Made by a program: the position numbers and the translations under genes | Part shown: in pieces, positions 1 through 13,527 of the stretch | Layout: each line of letters starts with the position of its first letter | Numbering within the stretch: the stretch's first letter is position 1 | Source of the DNA: Saxidomus purpurata | Lineage: Eukaryota > Mollusca > Bivalvia > Venerida > Veneridae | Direction of reading: 5' to 3' | DNA length: 64,000 bases | Assembly (NCBI GenBank): GCA_022818135.1 | Contig: JAFMSR010000010.1 | Location: 9,880,188 to 9,944,187 of the forward strand | Notes under the pieces: generated by a model | What the model was told of the DNA's origin: nothing | Seen by the model: only the letters and a program-made list of their open reading frames with translations | The model's database searches: none

Positions 1-345
1 AATCCTCTGACTATTCCAGGATCCTACATTATCGAATATTTATTCTAGAATATACCACACAATATTTTTTATTGAACAAATGTTAAATGACAAATTGAAC
101 ATGAAGATATTTTTCTCTGTCCATCAATTGTCAAGTTTAAAACAAAAAGAATTCAAGATGAAAGTCATTGTTGTAAAATAATACAATAAAACTGCATGTA
201 AACTATTACGTTTTACCAACTTAAATTTGAATATTGAACATTATTCACGGTACATCACAATTAGATAAAACATACACTATTGCAACACATTCAGGCCGCC
301 GTCTAGAAAATGTTACTAACTGGTGCTTCTGTTTTATTTTTACAG

Positions 346-393
346 CCAGTTCGTATGTGAGTGTTCCACTAATTGCGATTCTTGCTCATCTTG
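346..393 (+). CDS. Probable small internal exon upstream of the mucin-like tail exon
   Basis: A 48-nt segment lies between a strong acceptor (pyrimidine-rich tract ending TTTTTACAG) and a good donor (G|GTAAGA). In phase 1 it reads SSYVSVPLIAILAHL and joins in frame to the exon at 849. Another open frame is Cys-rich (QFVCECSTNCDSC) but does not join directly to the 849 exon in phase. The phase-1 reading is hydrophobic and could be part of a leader or membrane-proximal segment. The choice of frame and the connection are inferred from splice phases only. Confidence 0.45.
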
Positions 394-701
394 GTAAGAA
401 TATTGTGATTGTTTTAATGTTCTTATAACAGTGAATTTTAAATGCCTTGTCAAATGATAATGTGCCCGGTTAGCAAATGCACAGATTATGTTTGACAGTG
501 CTGAAACAATATCTTGAATATTGAAATTCTGGACAATGCCATATAATTGTGTAGTCATTTTGAGGTCTACAGTACTGTCTACTAAAAAAGTGAAAAGTGA
601 AAAGACTGCCATTCGACCGGTATACAGTTTTCTTATTATTGAAATGATCTTATCATCGAGATCGTTGAACTATGAAATGGACCATACGGTTCTGAAATGT
701 T

Positions 702-797
702 GGTCTTAATATCGAGGACGGTCTTAATATCGAGGGCGGTCTTAATATAGAGGTTGGTCTTATTATCAAGGTCGGTCTTAATTCGGGTGGTCTTAAG
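702..797. repeat. 18-bp tandem repeat in the intron before the mucin exon
   Basis: Five to six units of GGTCTTAATATCGAGGAC and variants lie head to tail, decaying toward the right. They sit in the intron just upstream of the acceptor at 848. Confidence 0.8.
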
Positions 798-848
798 ACG
801 GAACTTGACAAAATTATTTTATGAAATATTAATTATGACTTTATTCAG

Positions 849-1453
849 CTTCCGATAACGTCACCACAACACAGTCAGTTACGACAACTACAGAAGGCAC
901 TACAACAACTACAGAAGCCATTACAACAACTACAGAAGGCACTACAACAAGTCCTACAACCACTACAGATTCTGGTCCATCGTCAACTACGACGTCATAT
1001 TTATCTACAATAACCTCTCTTTATAACGTATACCCTAACTTGTCCGTATCCATAAATGGTACATTGTACTGTCTGTGTAATCTGACAAAGAACGAAACAA
1101 ACACCCCAAATCTCACCTCCATATACCAGAACAGTAACAAAACCTTTGAAGAACTTATCGCAGATCTGACTCTGGATGCTGATACCTTGTCGTCGAACAC
1201 GAGAAAATACAAAAGTGCGAGTGACTCGCGTCCATCTTCTGCAACACTAGGGACCCTTGGGATAATTATTATAGTTTCTGCTGTCTCATTTGTTGTGTAT
1301 CTAGACAGTGCTAGACTGGTCAAAGAAGCGACGAAAATCAAGAAAACATATAAAATACTCAAAAAAAGAATTTCAAAGATCAGTTTAAGAGTAGATTCCA
1401 TTGACATTCAGTACAAAGAGAACGATCCTAAGTTACCGGATGTAGTAACGTGA
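849..1453 (+). CDS. Terminal exon of a mucin-like, single-pass membrane protein
   Basis: The exon follows the acceptor GACTTTATTCAG and is open in phase 1 to a TGA at 1451-1453, about 201 codons. In order it encodes: a Thr-rich stalk of about 60 residues built of TTTTEGTT / TTTTEAIT repeats, a likely O-glycosylation region; a short ectodomain with a CLC motif and several N-X-S/T sites (NLS, NGT, NLT, NET, NKT); a helix-like stretch (FEELIADLTLDADTLSS); a conserved-looking juxtamembrane SASDSRPSSATLG; one transmembrane segment (GIIIIVSAVSFVVYL); and a basic cytoplasmic tail of about 55 residues ending PKLPDVVT. This arrangement of Thr-rich stalk, CxC, charged helix, S-A-x-D-x-R-x-S-S and membrane helix recurs in mollusc-specific surface proteins. 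Its ligand and role are unknown. The 5' exons, and so the extracellular head, lie mostly outside the window. A possible AATAAA is at 2234-2239, beyond a CA-rich tract. Confidence 0.75.
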
Positions 1454-1850
1454 ATATTTAATTACAGATGAACGTATAGTACGTGCTGTGTGCATGTGAA
1501 GAGTTTTCATAATTATAATATTTATACTGAATGCAGAAATTTTTCAACTTTACAACAGCAAACTGATGTCAAACTTCACGTGAAGTTATCAACTTTTTTC
1601 ATGTTTAAGCATTTTAACATGCGTTTTGCGTTCTTTTGCTTTATCTCGTTGTCAAGACATCAAAAAGCTCCAGTGTTAACTTCTTGAACTTAGAGGAAAT
1701 CAGTGGTCGAAAGCATTTTCCTTTTAGGCCTGTTTAGATGTGTATAACCAGCTTCGATGGTCAAATGGTTAAAAACAAAAATAATATCAAACAGGGAATG
1801 CCACGTACCAAAAACGCAGCCTCCCCAAAACGAGCCCCACAGCACCCAGA
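1454..1850. other. 3' flank of the mucin-like gene
   Basis: No further coding potential. This is probably 3' UTR and spacer of the plus-strand gene; short open frames here look accidental. Confidence 0.4.
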
Positions 1851-1856
1851 AGTGCA

Positions 1857-1995
1857 CACCACCAAACACACACACACACACACACACCACACACACACAC
1901 ACCCCCACCCCCCCCCACACTGTAACCAAAAAAAAAAAAAAAAACCACCACACACACACCCCCCCACACAACACCAACCCACCCCCCACCACACC

Positions 1996-2045
<50 letters not shown>
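1857..2045. repeat. CA-rich microsatellite with C and A homopolymer runs
   Basis: Long (CA)n blocks (about 1868-1905 and 1998-2042) are separated by runs of C and of A. All long frames here (His/Thr/Pro or Val/Cys rich) are by-products of the repeat. Confidence 0.95.
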
Positions 2046-2048
<3 letters not shown>

Positions 2049-2249
2049 TACCAACACACACTAGCATACACAGTAAACACACGAGGACAAAACGAACAAT
2101 TAAAGGAACACAGTGGGGCACCGCCTTGGAACGGTCAGTGGCAAAAACACCACTGGGGAGCTTAAACCGGTTTATGGTGCGCACCCAACCTCACTCTTAC
2201 CCCCACCATGTTCCAAAGTCACAGGACAGTGTAAATAAAAGTAATACCT

Positions 2250-3280
2250 GCTAGGTGAATCTCTAACACACGCAATGGAAACAAAAGGCATGGTATGTAA
2301 AACACAAAAATGCTCGTATATCCTTTGAACACCTGTAACGTAATAAACCGTATACGCGGGTTAAGACAGGTTTGGCCTTCCATAGAAGTGACAGTGACCG
2401 TATGGAACACGTTTTGTCTGTATGAATTTAAAGGCTATGCCGACAGCTCCTGACTGTTGAAAACTCAGACGTCCGAGGCAAATGCTGACACTTTAAGACG
2501 ACCTTGAAAATGACCTTGGACACAATTTTACCAGCTTTGAAAATTTTCATTTACCAACGTTCGCGTACAGGCCCCTGTGGGATAGTGTTTTGAGCGCGTG
2601 CAAATATTTTTTCACAGACGATAAAGCAGACATGTCGTACTCAAACCTAGGTATATTGACATCTTATGAGAACGCTTGAAATTGACCTCTCGTTAGCAAA
2701 AAAAAAAAGAAGTCCATGCGCAGGTTAGCAGACAGGGTGACCCCTGCGCGTGACCTCTGTAGGTGGGCCAATGGAAATTTTACTTTCATGTTACAGCTCA
2801 ATCTATTTGCTGACGTATACAACACGCGCAGTAAACCGAAAGTAGCCAAAACGTGATGTACAGTGTTTACAAAAACGCATGCATGTCTGTCGAGTGTGTA
2901 ACAAAATATGCCGGTGTCCAAAGGTTATACATATATAAAAAGCAAACCTTGAGAACCAAAAAGCGTATGTACTCAATGCCTTTGCAGAAGGCAGAGCACC
3001 AAGAGAAACACCCTTAAGGGCCCGACGAAACAGGCCAGAGGACAGAAATCAAAACAGTTTCGTCCCAGTGGGATTTAAAAACTGCCCATCACAGAGTCCT
3101 CCCCCTCTTCCGTCAGACACAATCAAAGAGGGAAGCATAGCGTCCAACTGTAAACGGGTTGAACACCAAACATGCGGTGTGTCTCAAAACAGTTGGGTCG
3201 TAACCTCTTTTAACAAAACGTTTTATAATTTTAGCAAATATTAAGACACCTGTCTTGTACTCACTTAACCGTCAAAAAAC
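2250..3280. other. Spacer, slightly GC-richer than its surroundings
   Basis: No exon-like segment with matching splice sites was found. The base composition differs somewhat from the AT-rich flanks, which may mean old inserted repeats, but I recognise no specific element here. Confidence 0.3.
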
Positions 3281-3284
3281 AGAG

Positions 3285-3400
3285 GTTCATGGATTCAAGG
3301 ACTCGCTGCCGACCTGACTTGACAGCTTTTTGTGTATGATCTAGTACAAGTCCTTCCTGTGCTGTTGAGATGGGCGTAAAACCCCAAAGACAAATATATA
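3285..3400 (+). repeat. Tail of a tRNA-derived SINE (degraded)
   Basis: A stretch like a tRNA B-box region (GGTTCATGGATTCAAGGACT) is followed by CTTCCTGTGCTGTTGAG and TGGGCGTAAAACCCCAAAGA. The GGGCGTAAAACCCCAA ending resembles the 3' ends of mollusc SINEs. Family assignment is from memory of the pattern, not from a search. Confidence 0.4.
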
Positions 3401-4269
3401 TGCTATATCTATATAAAATTTCTTTAGAAATTGATGTTTAATTTATAGTTAGCTCCTTTGTATTCACGACCAACCGTGTGGTTTAGATTTACGCTCAACA
3501 CTGCCCTTGCAGCGTAATTTTTTAAGAAATGTTATTATACAGTCTATCATATGTATTGTAAATATTTCTGTATAATACCCACAAGTTATGTGTAGTTTGT
3601 TGTTTACGTTTATAATTTGCTCACGCTTTATATATAAATATATAAATAAGTTCCGCTTGTTTGTTCTTTTCTTCATTAAGACAGTTTAAATCTGAGACTC
3701 CCGTTTTCGTTTGCCAAATCAATAGTTGAGTCTACTACTGCTATGCAATAGTTTGATGGTATATTTGTCTTATCTTCCGACTGCTTGGGTGGACAGATAC
3801 AGTATTTAAATTTTATCACCTACTCTGGCTTTGACAGAGATGTCATTTAGAGAGAAGAGTGGTCAGACACCAGACCACCTTCGGTGAAAACGCTGAAACT
3901 CTAAACATTTGTTAGGCCACATTTATTGCATTTAAGTGTACAGGTGGTCGAGAGGCTGTTGACAATTTCTTGCAACTGTAAGCTTAACTCAGTTCATACA
4001 TTCAGAAATAAGAAAATTAACAAAAGACCACAGAGACTTATTACAACAAATAATTTATTGGCACTGTGAAAAGATTTGTCACAAATGTGAAATTCTGCAT
4101 GAATGTTACAGTGAGAATTGATGTGTGCATCTACAGGAACCCTGTACAACCAATGAAATAACAATCTATAAAAGCTGGATTTTTTCAAATGTTTCTTTCA
4201 CTAGAATGATACAGAAAACCACTAATATAAAATATATAAGTGCAATTTAAAAACAAAACCTGGTGACAT

Positions 4270-6460
4270 TAGATCGCTCACCTGAGTTTCAGCTGGCAAT
4301 TAATTTATGACAGTAAGTTATTAAAGTCTTCTCAACAAATAGTATGGAAATGGTCCTGTCCTAAACAATGAATATTTCCTTTTCACAAAATTAGTAATAA
4401 GAAACAACAATTGTAGAAAGCAACATAAGGCTAATTTATAGGAAATTATGTAAAATCCACTGTTTCTATGGAGAGAAAAATCTAAGTCTATTATAATAGA
4501 TTACTAGGAAATAAGTTATGCCCTCTGGCAGTCGTGATTTTGAACGAATCTTAATGCCTTGATAAAGATGTACATAAGGATTGATTATTTTGTAAAAGGT
4601 CTACATAGTAAACAATTTTTATTGTGTAACCAAGTGACCACATAAGCTAGGCCCTTTTGACCTTATTTGAACACTATCCAGTGTCTGCTAGGGAAATGTC
4701 CATGTGTATTACAACAGAACTTCAAAATAGCTGCATCCTTGGACAACTTCAGATTGTAGCAGAACCTGTGTAAAGCGGTCAGCTTAGTCTTGGAATTTAA
4801 CAACACTAGTCGCAAAAGAAGTCTATATTCAATGTAGGTGTATTTATATTTAAACTAGAAGGTTGAATTGTTTGTTGTCTTACCCACATACCACCACTGC
4901 ATGTTAACAGGATTTTAAGGCAACAGCATAAACGTAGCTGCCCTTTTTTATGCATAAGTTGGCTGTATATCTGAAGATAATATATGGATGAACAGACGGA
5001 TAGACGGACGGACGTACAAACCCTCAGGTGCACAACTTCACATGCTGATAAATATTCCTGTATGCTTAAAGTAAAATTCTTCCGCAAACAACACCCCAGG
5101 TGCACAACTACTCATGCTGATTTTTCATGACTGTACCTCAAACTACTTTAGTTATGCGCAACAGCAGTTGAACATTTTCTTTTTTCATTAAGTCAAGGGT
5201 CGTTACTCGTCTAATACCGGATGAATCTGCACCAAACGCCCGAGGTTCACAACTATAAATTCTGGTAAACATTCCTATTCACTTTTACGAAGGTAGATCA
5301 AACACCTTTGGAAATACCCGTGTTACAAAAGTTGAGACGGACAGACAGACAACCCTACCAATACAACACATCTTTCTTCATCATATACGAAACTTCTAAC
5401 TCACCATCTGCCTTTTTCCTTCTTTATTTAAGTATCGATCCTCCTAATATATGTCAGCTTATTTTAAGCTATCGGTGTACGAAAACCATAATGTCTTGAA
5501 CTTATTAAGACATTGGGTAGATACTTCCATTACATAAATTTCAAAATAATTGAATGGTACAGATTTCAAATTGAAGAACATTTTCAGAGTGGGTTTCCCA
5601 AGGAAGAGCATCAATGGAATAACCCATGTTGAATATATGGAGGTTTAAACAATAAAGTAAAATTATCTGCCATATGATTTGAGCCAATAACTTTGAATAA
5701 GGATGGTGGACCATAATCACATTTAACAAACATACAAACAAACAAGAGAGCATCCGACGCCGTCAGTTTTGGGCCAGGGATCACAATTTCAACAAGTAAG
5801 TAGAGGTCCACAAGGCAATGACACATGCTATATATCTAAGCTCTTAGCCTTGTGGTTTCAGAGAAGATGTTTAAAGTTTTTTTTCCAAAATAAACCTATA
5901 TAAAAACAGTGACCTCCGGGTGGACTCAATTTTGACCCGAGTGTTATAATTTTAACAGGCTTGGTAGAGGTCCACTTGGTAATGCCACATGCCAAATATC
6001 TAAGCTCTAGGCCTTCCTGTTCTTGAGAAGAAGAATTTTTAAGCTTTTCCTTTCCGTTGTCATTGTGGTTTCAGAGAAGAAGATTTTTAAAGTTTTTCCG
6101 GTATAAGCCTATGTAAAATAAAGTGACCTCTAGCGTGTCGGGGTCAAACTTGATCAATCTTGGTAGAAGTTCACTAGGTAATGCCACATGCCAAATATCT
6201 AAGCTATAGGCCTTCCTGTTCTTGAGAAGAAGAATTTTTAAGCTTTGCCTTTCTGTTGCCATGGCAACCAGAGTTCTGCATGGAATGGAATTATTTAACA
6301 ACAGTAAAAGGGCTTAATGCAAGAAACTTCCTTGCCAAGTTCCATCATCATTGGTCTAGTAATTTTAGAGAAGATGTCGTTTGAAGGAAAATGTTAACGG
6401 ACGTACAACGTACACCAGACAGAAAACGCTCTGGCACTTTGTGCCAGGTGAGCTAATAAA
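4270..6460. repeat. Dispersed repeat region bounded by inverted GCTCACCTG / CAGGTGAGC
   Basis: The left edge carries TCGCTCACCTGAG (about 4274) and the right edge GCCAGGTGAGCTAA (about 6443), an inverted pair. Inside, at about 5880-6300, the block 'ggtagaggtccact(a/t)ggtaatgccacatgccaaatatctaagctctaggcctt' occurs at least twice. Related text recurs at 34.4 kb, 38.8-39.3 kb and 55.8-56.3 kb. No transposase frame is seen, so it may be a non-autonomous or foldback-type bivalve repeat. The exact limits are uncertain. Confidence 0.5.
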
Positions 6461-9400
6461 GAAGGAAAAAGGCAGGTGGTGCATTAGAAGTTTTGTTAAG
6501 TATATAAAGGGAGGGAGACATAATTAATTGAGCTGAATATATCAATATTTGGTATTACGGCAAGTAGCTGTTAATTCAAGGTACAAACTGTATTTTCTTA
6601 TACTAATGTATATTTTATGAACATATTGTCAGACAAAAAAGAAATTACATTTTAACTAAGACCAACTTTTTGCCATTTGAAAAAATCCAGCTTTTATCAT
6701 TTGAAAGTGCATGTATATATCTAAAGCAAAGGCATTCTGAAAGACCTGCTAACTATTTAAAGTTAAGGTAACAATATCACACACATATCACATATACAAC
6801 TTCTGTCGCTATTACTCAAAATTAGTTAACAAATCTTTGTAAATGATGGCTGCTCCATGAAGCAGAATCACTCTCTTCCAGTAAATTTGTAACAGCTCCC
6901 ATTTTGTATGCAGTTTTAGTTAGTGCCCGTCAGTTTTTGTTTTATTTTCTAGACAAACATGATACAAATTAATAAAGTGATGAAATCAAAATAAAGAGCT
7001 ATAGGTAACAGGATCTTTGACAAAGCACTTCAAATATGACATAAATCTTTCAATCTAATACTTCTTACCTAAAGTATGACAGTTTTGAAAAAAAGTAACA
7101 ATAAATGAGCAATAATAAAAGAACAATGACTTTGAGAAAAAACATGCTGACAATATGAGCATCAGTTTTTAAAGTGAAGGTTTTCCTAAAGTTTCATTGA
7201 ATTCCATTCAGTGCTTGCTCAACAAGAGCTGTCCGTCTTTTCTCAGTGCTTACCAATAAAACAAAAGTGTTGACAGTAAAAGGTATAAAATGATTATGTG
7301 TATTTTCAAATGGCCATAAGTAGCAGTGTTATCTAACTTAAAAGTTTGATAAACTGCAACAAAGTTTTAATTAATACTTTACATGGTTATTTATATATGT
7401 GCATAACAGTTCACTTTAACTGGGAACTTTTAAGTAAAATAAAATAATATTTTGACAGAGTTATCTACTCCTTCTTACAGACAGGTTTCATATTGGACTG
7501 GCACGAAAACCTTAACCGTGATTCTGGGTCAAAAAGGGTCATAATTCAAAAGAAATCCTTGACATAGTAACAGTTTCTTGTCAATGAACGGGGGTCATGA
7601 TGGCAAATATTCCAACTTTTAAAGTAATATCTCATAGGGGTCATGATGCAAACAAGTATTCTAAGTTTCACAGCAATATCTCAACATGTTCAAAATAACA
7701 TAAAGTAAATACATGGATTTTACCCAGATTCAATGTATTTTCTTAATCGAAAAAGGGCAATACTTTCTACAAAAACCTTCATAGAGTTACGTACTTACGT
7801 CTATTGATGGAAGCTGGGTCCTAATATAATATATAAGTCCCTTTTCCTTCGAAAAGTCAAGTTAAAAACAGCCCAGAATAAATTTGTATTGAATATAATA
7901 TATTATTATGTAGCAATAACCAAAGTGCCGTAACCCAAGCAAAATCGTCAAGCCTGAGTATACTGATAACATGCACACATCCTACAGAAAGTGAAGCTTC
8001 CCATCAAAGTTTGTTGAGATCTAAAGGAACAAACGAAAACATTGAAACGTGCAGATAAATATCTGGATAAAGTGGCGACTATATGCATTTTTAAATAATC
8101 GCAGATGAGCTACGTCATCACATCTACAGTAAACATCCTGAATTCATCTAAAACAATTGAGAAAAAGATCGATATTGCAATTTGCTTTTACATAAATAAA
8201 CTCACTAATAATGCAAAATTACAAAGTGATATTACCAATTCTACCTATTTCTGCAGCTGTGCAAATCATAAATCAAATCTATTTTAAAAGCAATATCATG
8301 AAACATAGTCATTTCGAGAAAACAAAAAATGTCCTGTTCACTTTGTGTCATCCAGTTGTACAAAAGCCCTATGGGACTTTTCATTTTGTTGTGATATCAA
8401 GGATTAGTGGCGAAGAAAGTCCAAAGAAAGCATAGCCTTTCTCACGTTCAAACAATGGCTTCTTAGGTGGATCAACTGATCAGCTAGTAAAGCAGGACAT
8501 GGAAGCACAAACCTAAGTCATTCTACTGAATAGACCCTACTGTCATTGTTAACTGACTTCTTAGAATAAACAATTTTCCTGTTTGATTACTGAATCGATG
8601 TGAAATGTAGATCTATTTATAAACAAAACCACAAACAAAACTAACATGTATCTGTTTAGTTTTTTATCTCTCTCTCTCTACATATATATTTAAACTCTAA
8701 GGCAGAAACAGTCTGACAGACAGATGTACCAACTAATAGTTTGACAGTTGGATTGAGGGGAAAGAAGCACATGTATGGCAAAAAACAATGGGAGACAACT
8801 GGTACAACTAAACAGTAAATGAAGGAATGATAATAGATTACCCATATTCTTAGTATATTAAACATCTGTAAGTGTTCAAATATTAGGAATGTTTATAAGG
8901 ATGCAAACATGAGCAATGTCCTTAGATGTGTCACGGACCTATGTGTATATAGGTCCATGGATGTGCTATTTACAAATATATGCAAAACATTTTAAACAGT
9001 CATTATATAATGAAAATCACAACATACAAAACATTACGAATTTGGCAATGCTGAAAACACATGTAATTGTTTGTGAAAATTAATGTTTTACTCTGTATTT
9101 TTGTACAGGAAGGTCGTAAATAAAAAAAATCAAGAACAAAAATCAAATGTACTCAAGACCTTATCCTGGTTAAAACTACAAGAAAGCTATACATAGCAAA
9201 TTAAAATATGGTTTTTATGCAAACCTTTCAGATGTACACATTGACGCTTTTGAAAAAGGAGGTGGTGTTAGGACCCAGTATGCACAAACAACCTTTAAAC
9301 AGTACATTTGTAACTTCCTATTTACTAGCAAGTTTTTATTATTATCAGTTTGGTCAAGATGTCAGACCACTACAATCTCCAAATGTAACACCTTCTTTAC

Positions 9401-12350
9401 CCTTTTCTCAAATGTTGAACTGAAAGTAATATAATATGACCTTGAACCTTGTGATAATGTTCAAATGACTTTATGAGAAACATTGTCATATCTATCTTAA
9501 GCTTAAAATCAGTGTTAAGTTTCACTGAATTCTGTTTATTAGTTCCCAAACTGACTTTTATATAAATAATTGATTCAATCTGACCTTTTGACAGTGACAT
9601 AAAACATATATGGGCCTTGAAAGTAATAGACACTGACTGCTCTTTCTGTATACAGCTTTGTGAGACTCTGTGGTACATAGATGAATAGTATGACAATACC
9701 TTTACCTCTCTTCCGTAGCGTGAATTAAAACATTCACTTGCTGCATTTAATAATGTGACAAGAACATATTTATGAAATAACAAAAAAATCATTTAAAATT
9801 ATTCTGAATAAATTACAAACACATAACGATATTCTTTAGACATGAACATTTTGCAACAATGTAAATTTTCAATAACAATATTTCAAAAGTTACTAAAATC
9901 AATATATAACTCTGTTGTGAAAAACAACAGCAAAAATGCCTGACAGAAATGGCTATTGGAGAATGTAAACTGTATTGACAAAGACACTGCCATTTTTTTT
10001 GGGTAAAATTACTTTAAGATTCTAATACTTGAATCATTCACAGAGGTAGTCAAGTCAGCTATTAGTAGCCAACCTTAAACTATTCTATTATACATTGAAC
10101 TTATGCAATTATTCAGACATATGTAAGTGTAATACTAATTTAAATCAATATAAACTATTTATGCAATATTCGTCATCTACGGACAATGGCTTCTAATTAT
10201 ATCTAATAATAAGGTCAATAAAAGTTAACTTAAGTTGTTAGCAGCGATGTCCCTTGAACTTTGTCTTTGCAAACGTAATTAGAAAAAAATTATGAACCTC
10301 TGTCTTTAAATTAAATAAGATTTGTCTCCTTTGACTTTTTGCACATAGCATTCAGTCTTTAAATTATGAAAATAAGATTTTGTGGCAAAATTGGACAATG
10401 GAGGTAAATTTTATTGTCTTAAAATCAAGTCAGTAACATTTGTAATGAAACCCTTGTTTTGGAAATTGAAATAAATAGAAATATGGTAAATAGGTTCTGT
10501 TTTTAAATGGCATGGCATTTGCATAATGCAAAAACATTTCATAATATTATAGGTTATTGAACATAAGTTTAATATACATTTCATATATACTTTCATATTG
10601 AATATGAACACAATGACTGCTGTTAGCAAAAACATAATGAATCTTGAAATTTCTCGACAACGGGCCTATTTCACCATGTACTTTTCTTTATTGCGTATTA
10701 ATAGACTCGATTCAATTTGTTGTTTATACGTGGCGTCATTTTTAGAAAATTAGAACCGTCAATTATGTAGTAATTTCAGTCGCCCCCCCCCATTTGTTTT
10801 GAAAATTCAAGACTTTTCTCGATGCGGTTTGTACTTTGAAATGTGAATACATCAACTTGATGTACGTCTCCCTAAAAACGTTTTCTCTTTTCTTATGACT
10901 ACATGCAAACATCATTCCTTTTCTTTTGTCAATACTTGGCTGAAATACGTACCAGTAACTTTCGTAACCAGAACTGGTATTGCGTGCCCTAAAAAATTTG
11001 AACCTTTTTAAAAATGAAACTCTTTTACGTCTACTTGAAAATGATTAAAGTTTCTTTTTTATTTTAAGACCGTAGTTTATCTAATAGTAAAAAACTATCA
11101 ATCTTCGACATATAAACCTCATTAAAACGATGTTTGCAAACAAATAAATAGTCGTACAGCTGATGCAAACCCCCCTCCCCAACCCCCAATACTTCCCCCC
11201 CCCCCCCCACAAACAAAAAAAAACTGAACTCTGAATCTCTAAGGCAAAGTGAACGGGCAATATGAAAGTATATAATAAAATATAATATACTGTTCTTGTA
11301 TTATTATATATATAATATTATAATTATTTTTAGAAATTTCACTTTTTCTTGTTGTCTTTACAGTAATTATCAATGTCTCTGGTCTCAACAATAGCTACAA
11401 CTGTGGCAATATGATGTTTAATCTTTGGGTTCCTGAATTTAACTCTTGTTTCTATTTAACAATTTAATATACATTGTACTTATTTAAACAATAATTCAAT
11501 AAAAAAAGGGTTACCCCTAGAATTTTTAATGCAAGATCTTTTACATCATGGTATGATACTGAAAAAAAAACTATGCTATTAAATTGTTTGAAGCTATGCT
11601 AGCCATCATAATGAAGGAAAGTTTGAAGGCAAAGGTATGTCTATACAGTAAGTATTTGACATTTTTGAAAAGTTGACATTAGTAATCATACCAATCTCAA
11701 CTAGTATGTACAAATGCATTGGTTTCTGCAAAGCTCTGCCTTACTCAGTAAAAATTCAGATAGTACAATTTAGAAGCCAAAAAGGTAATTCTTGAACCAA
11801 CAAAGCCATGCAATAACCTCTAAAAGTGCTGATTAAAATTCATATTTACAAAACTTTCTGTGATATTAAATTATTCTCACAAAATAAATATATGTGAAAA
11901 TATACATATGTACATGTATTTCTGTACAAACGTTGCAAATAATTTCTATAACAAAATGAAAACATACAAACGTCATTACCTAGTAAATCAGCTTTTAGTA
12001 GCCAACTTAATCAAAAGCTTGCAAAAAATGTTTTACCACACATGATTGTATTATATTGTAGGTGCTTCTAGGCCACTTAATTGCATCTGCTGTATGTATT
12101 TATTCTATGGCAGAAGCCATGAGTCAGACTTGTACCATAAGGCAATATCACCTAGCAACGCAAAGCAGTCTATTTGAGTCCTGCAGTATGAAAAACATCA
12201 CTAGTGTGAATAAGTCATTGTAAAGTGGTTACATAGTAGAACATTATCATAATGAAAAGTAACATATTTCATTCCCTGTAACTGCTCTACACAGTACTAA
12301 GTTTATGTCAATTCGTCTAAACTTGACTGTCACCGACTAGTTTATACTAA
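6461..12350. other. Intergenic or downstream region without recognisable genes
   Basis: AT-rich sequence with only short chance frames. It includes C-runs at about 10783-10792 and 11168-11210, and a stretch at about 7480-7700 with repeated 'gggtcatgatg(g)caa' text that looks like decayed dispersed repeat. No splice-bounded open segment convinced me on either strand. Confidence 0.4.
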
Positions 12351-12560
12351 TTTATTTTAGCTTGATTGTGAAGAAATCTTGAAGCCTATTGAGTCACTTT
12401 CGAGCCTACTTCCTGGAAAAGCCAGTACTGGTGTTATATAAGGAGGTATGGTTGTGACACCAGTGGAGCTCAAACAAGCAACTTCCGGGATGACTAAATG
12501 TCTTCTATTCTGAAAAACTAGAATGCACGTCTTATTATCAGCAAATCTTATCATCAAATG
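12350..12560 (-). repeat. Degraded tRNA-derived SINE
   Basis: Read on the minus strand, a B-box-like TTTGAGCTCCACTGGTGTCA is followed by ACAACCATACCTCCTTATAT, ACACCAGTACTGGCTTTTCC and AGGAAGTAGGCTCGAAAGTGA, ending near CACAATCAAGCTAAAATAAA. This order (tRNA-like B box, 'CCAGTACTGGTTTTTCCAGGAAG', 'CACAATCGAGCTAAAATAAAT') matches a SINE tail common in bivalve genomes as I remember it. The A-box end is decayed. Confidence 0.55.
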
Positions 12561-13527
12561 TAGTTATCCATAGTGATTTCAAAAACTCTAGTCTTCCTAG
12601 ATTTATTAGCAGAAATCTAGATTCATAGTGGACTGTTAAACATGCACTTATACTTACTAGCTATAAAATCACATGTTTTTTCCTACAATATTTAGGAGGT
12701 ACTTAAAACAAAATGTGTTTTATGTTAATCAATTTTTCACTGCAAGATATGTGATACCTTCGATATGCTTAACAAACAGTGTTAAAGGGTTACTAAGGAG
12801 CATTACCTTTACTTACAAAAAATTTAAGTGTGCTTCAAATGCAATAAAACAAATGATGTGCCAGTAACGATGGTTGAATGATCTAGACCATGGGTATGTA
12901 TTTAACCCTTACCTTCGTAAAGTTTTTAAATGGACTCATCCACATCTCTAGGTTCAGAGAATACTATTGATAGTAAGTATAACTTAAGGTATTGATTAAA
13001 AGAATGTATGTGCAGGCTTGTCATAGTCTGGGTAGAAAATGTACATGTATTTGATAATGTTTAGTTATTATCTTATATTGAGGCCAGATATTTTAGTGTT
13101 TGCAATGGAGACCCTTTTGTGGAAATCAGGGTATACATCATTTGAAAAACAATTAGTAGTTTCAATCAGCACAATGTGAACAATGCATGATATTATTCAC
13201 ATGGTGTTGAATCCATAACAGAACTTTAGGCTGGTCAGGGTTTCTAACATGAAATATATTAAGAAGTTCTAATCTTACAAACAAGAATTTTGGCAACATA
13301 AATGTAACAATACAAATGAATGAAATGATATTATGATATGAGAGTAACAAAGCAATCACTAGCAAAAATGTATGCAGAGACTCAATTCTAAATACATAAT
13401 GCAAGGAAGCAAAATGTGTTAAAATATATATGACTGAAATCTTTTCAAATAAAAGTACTTTTATCCAGGGGTCGATGTATAAGAACATTTTAAATATAAG
13501 TTCCACTAACAATATGAAAAGTTTAGT

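Noticed and set aside
1738..2254. Long His/Thr/Pro-rich and Val/Cys-rich frames on both strands
   Set aside because: They consist of the CA/GT microsatellite and homopolymers; no splice or start context.
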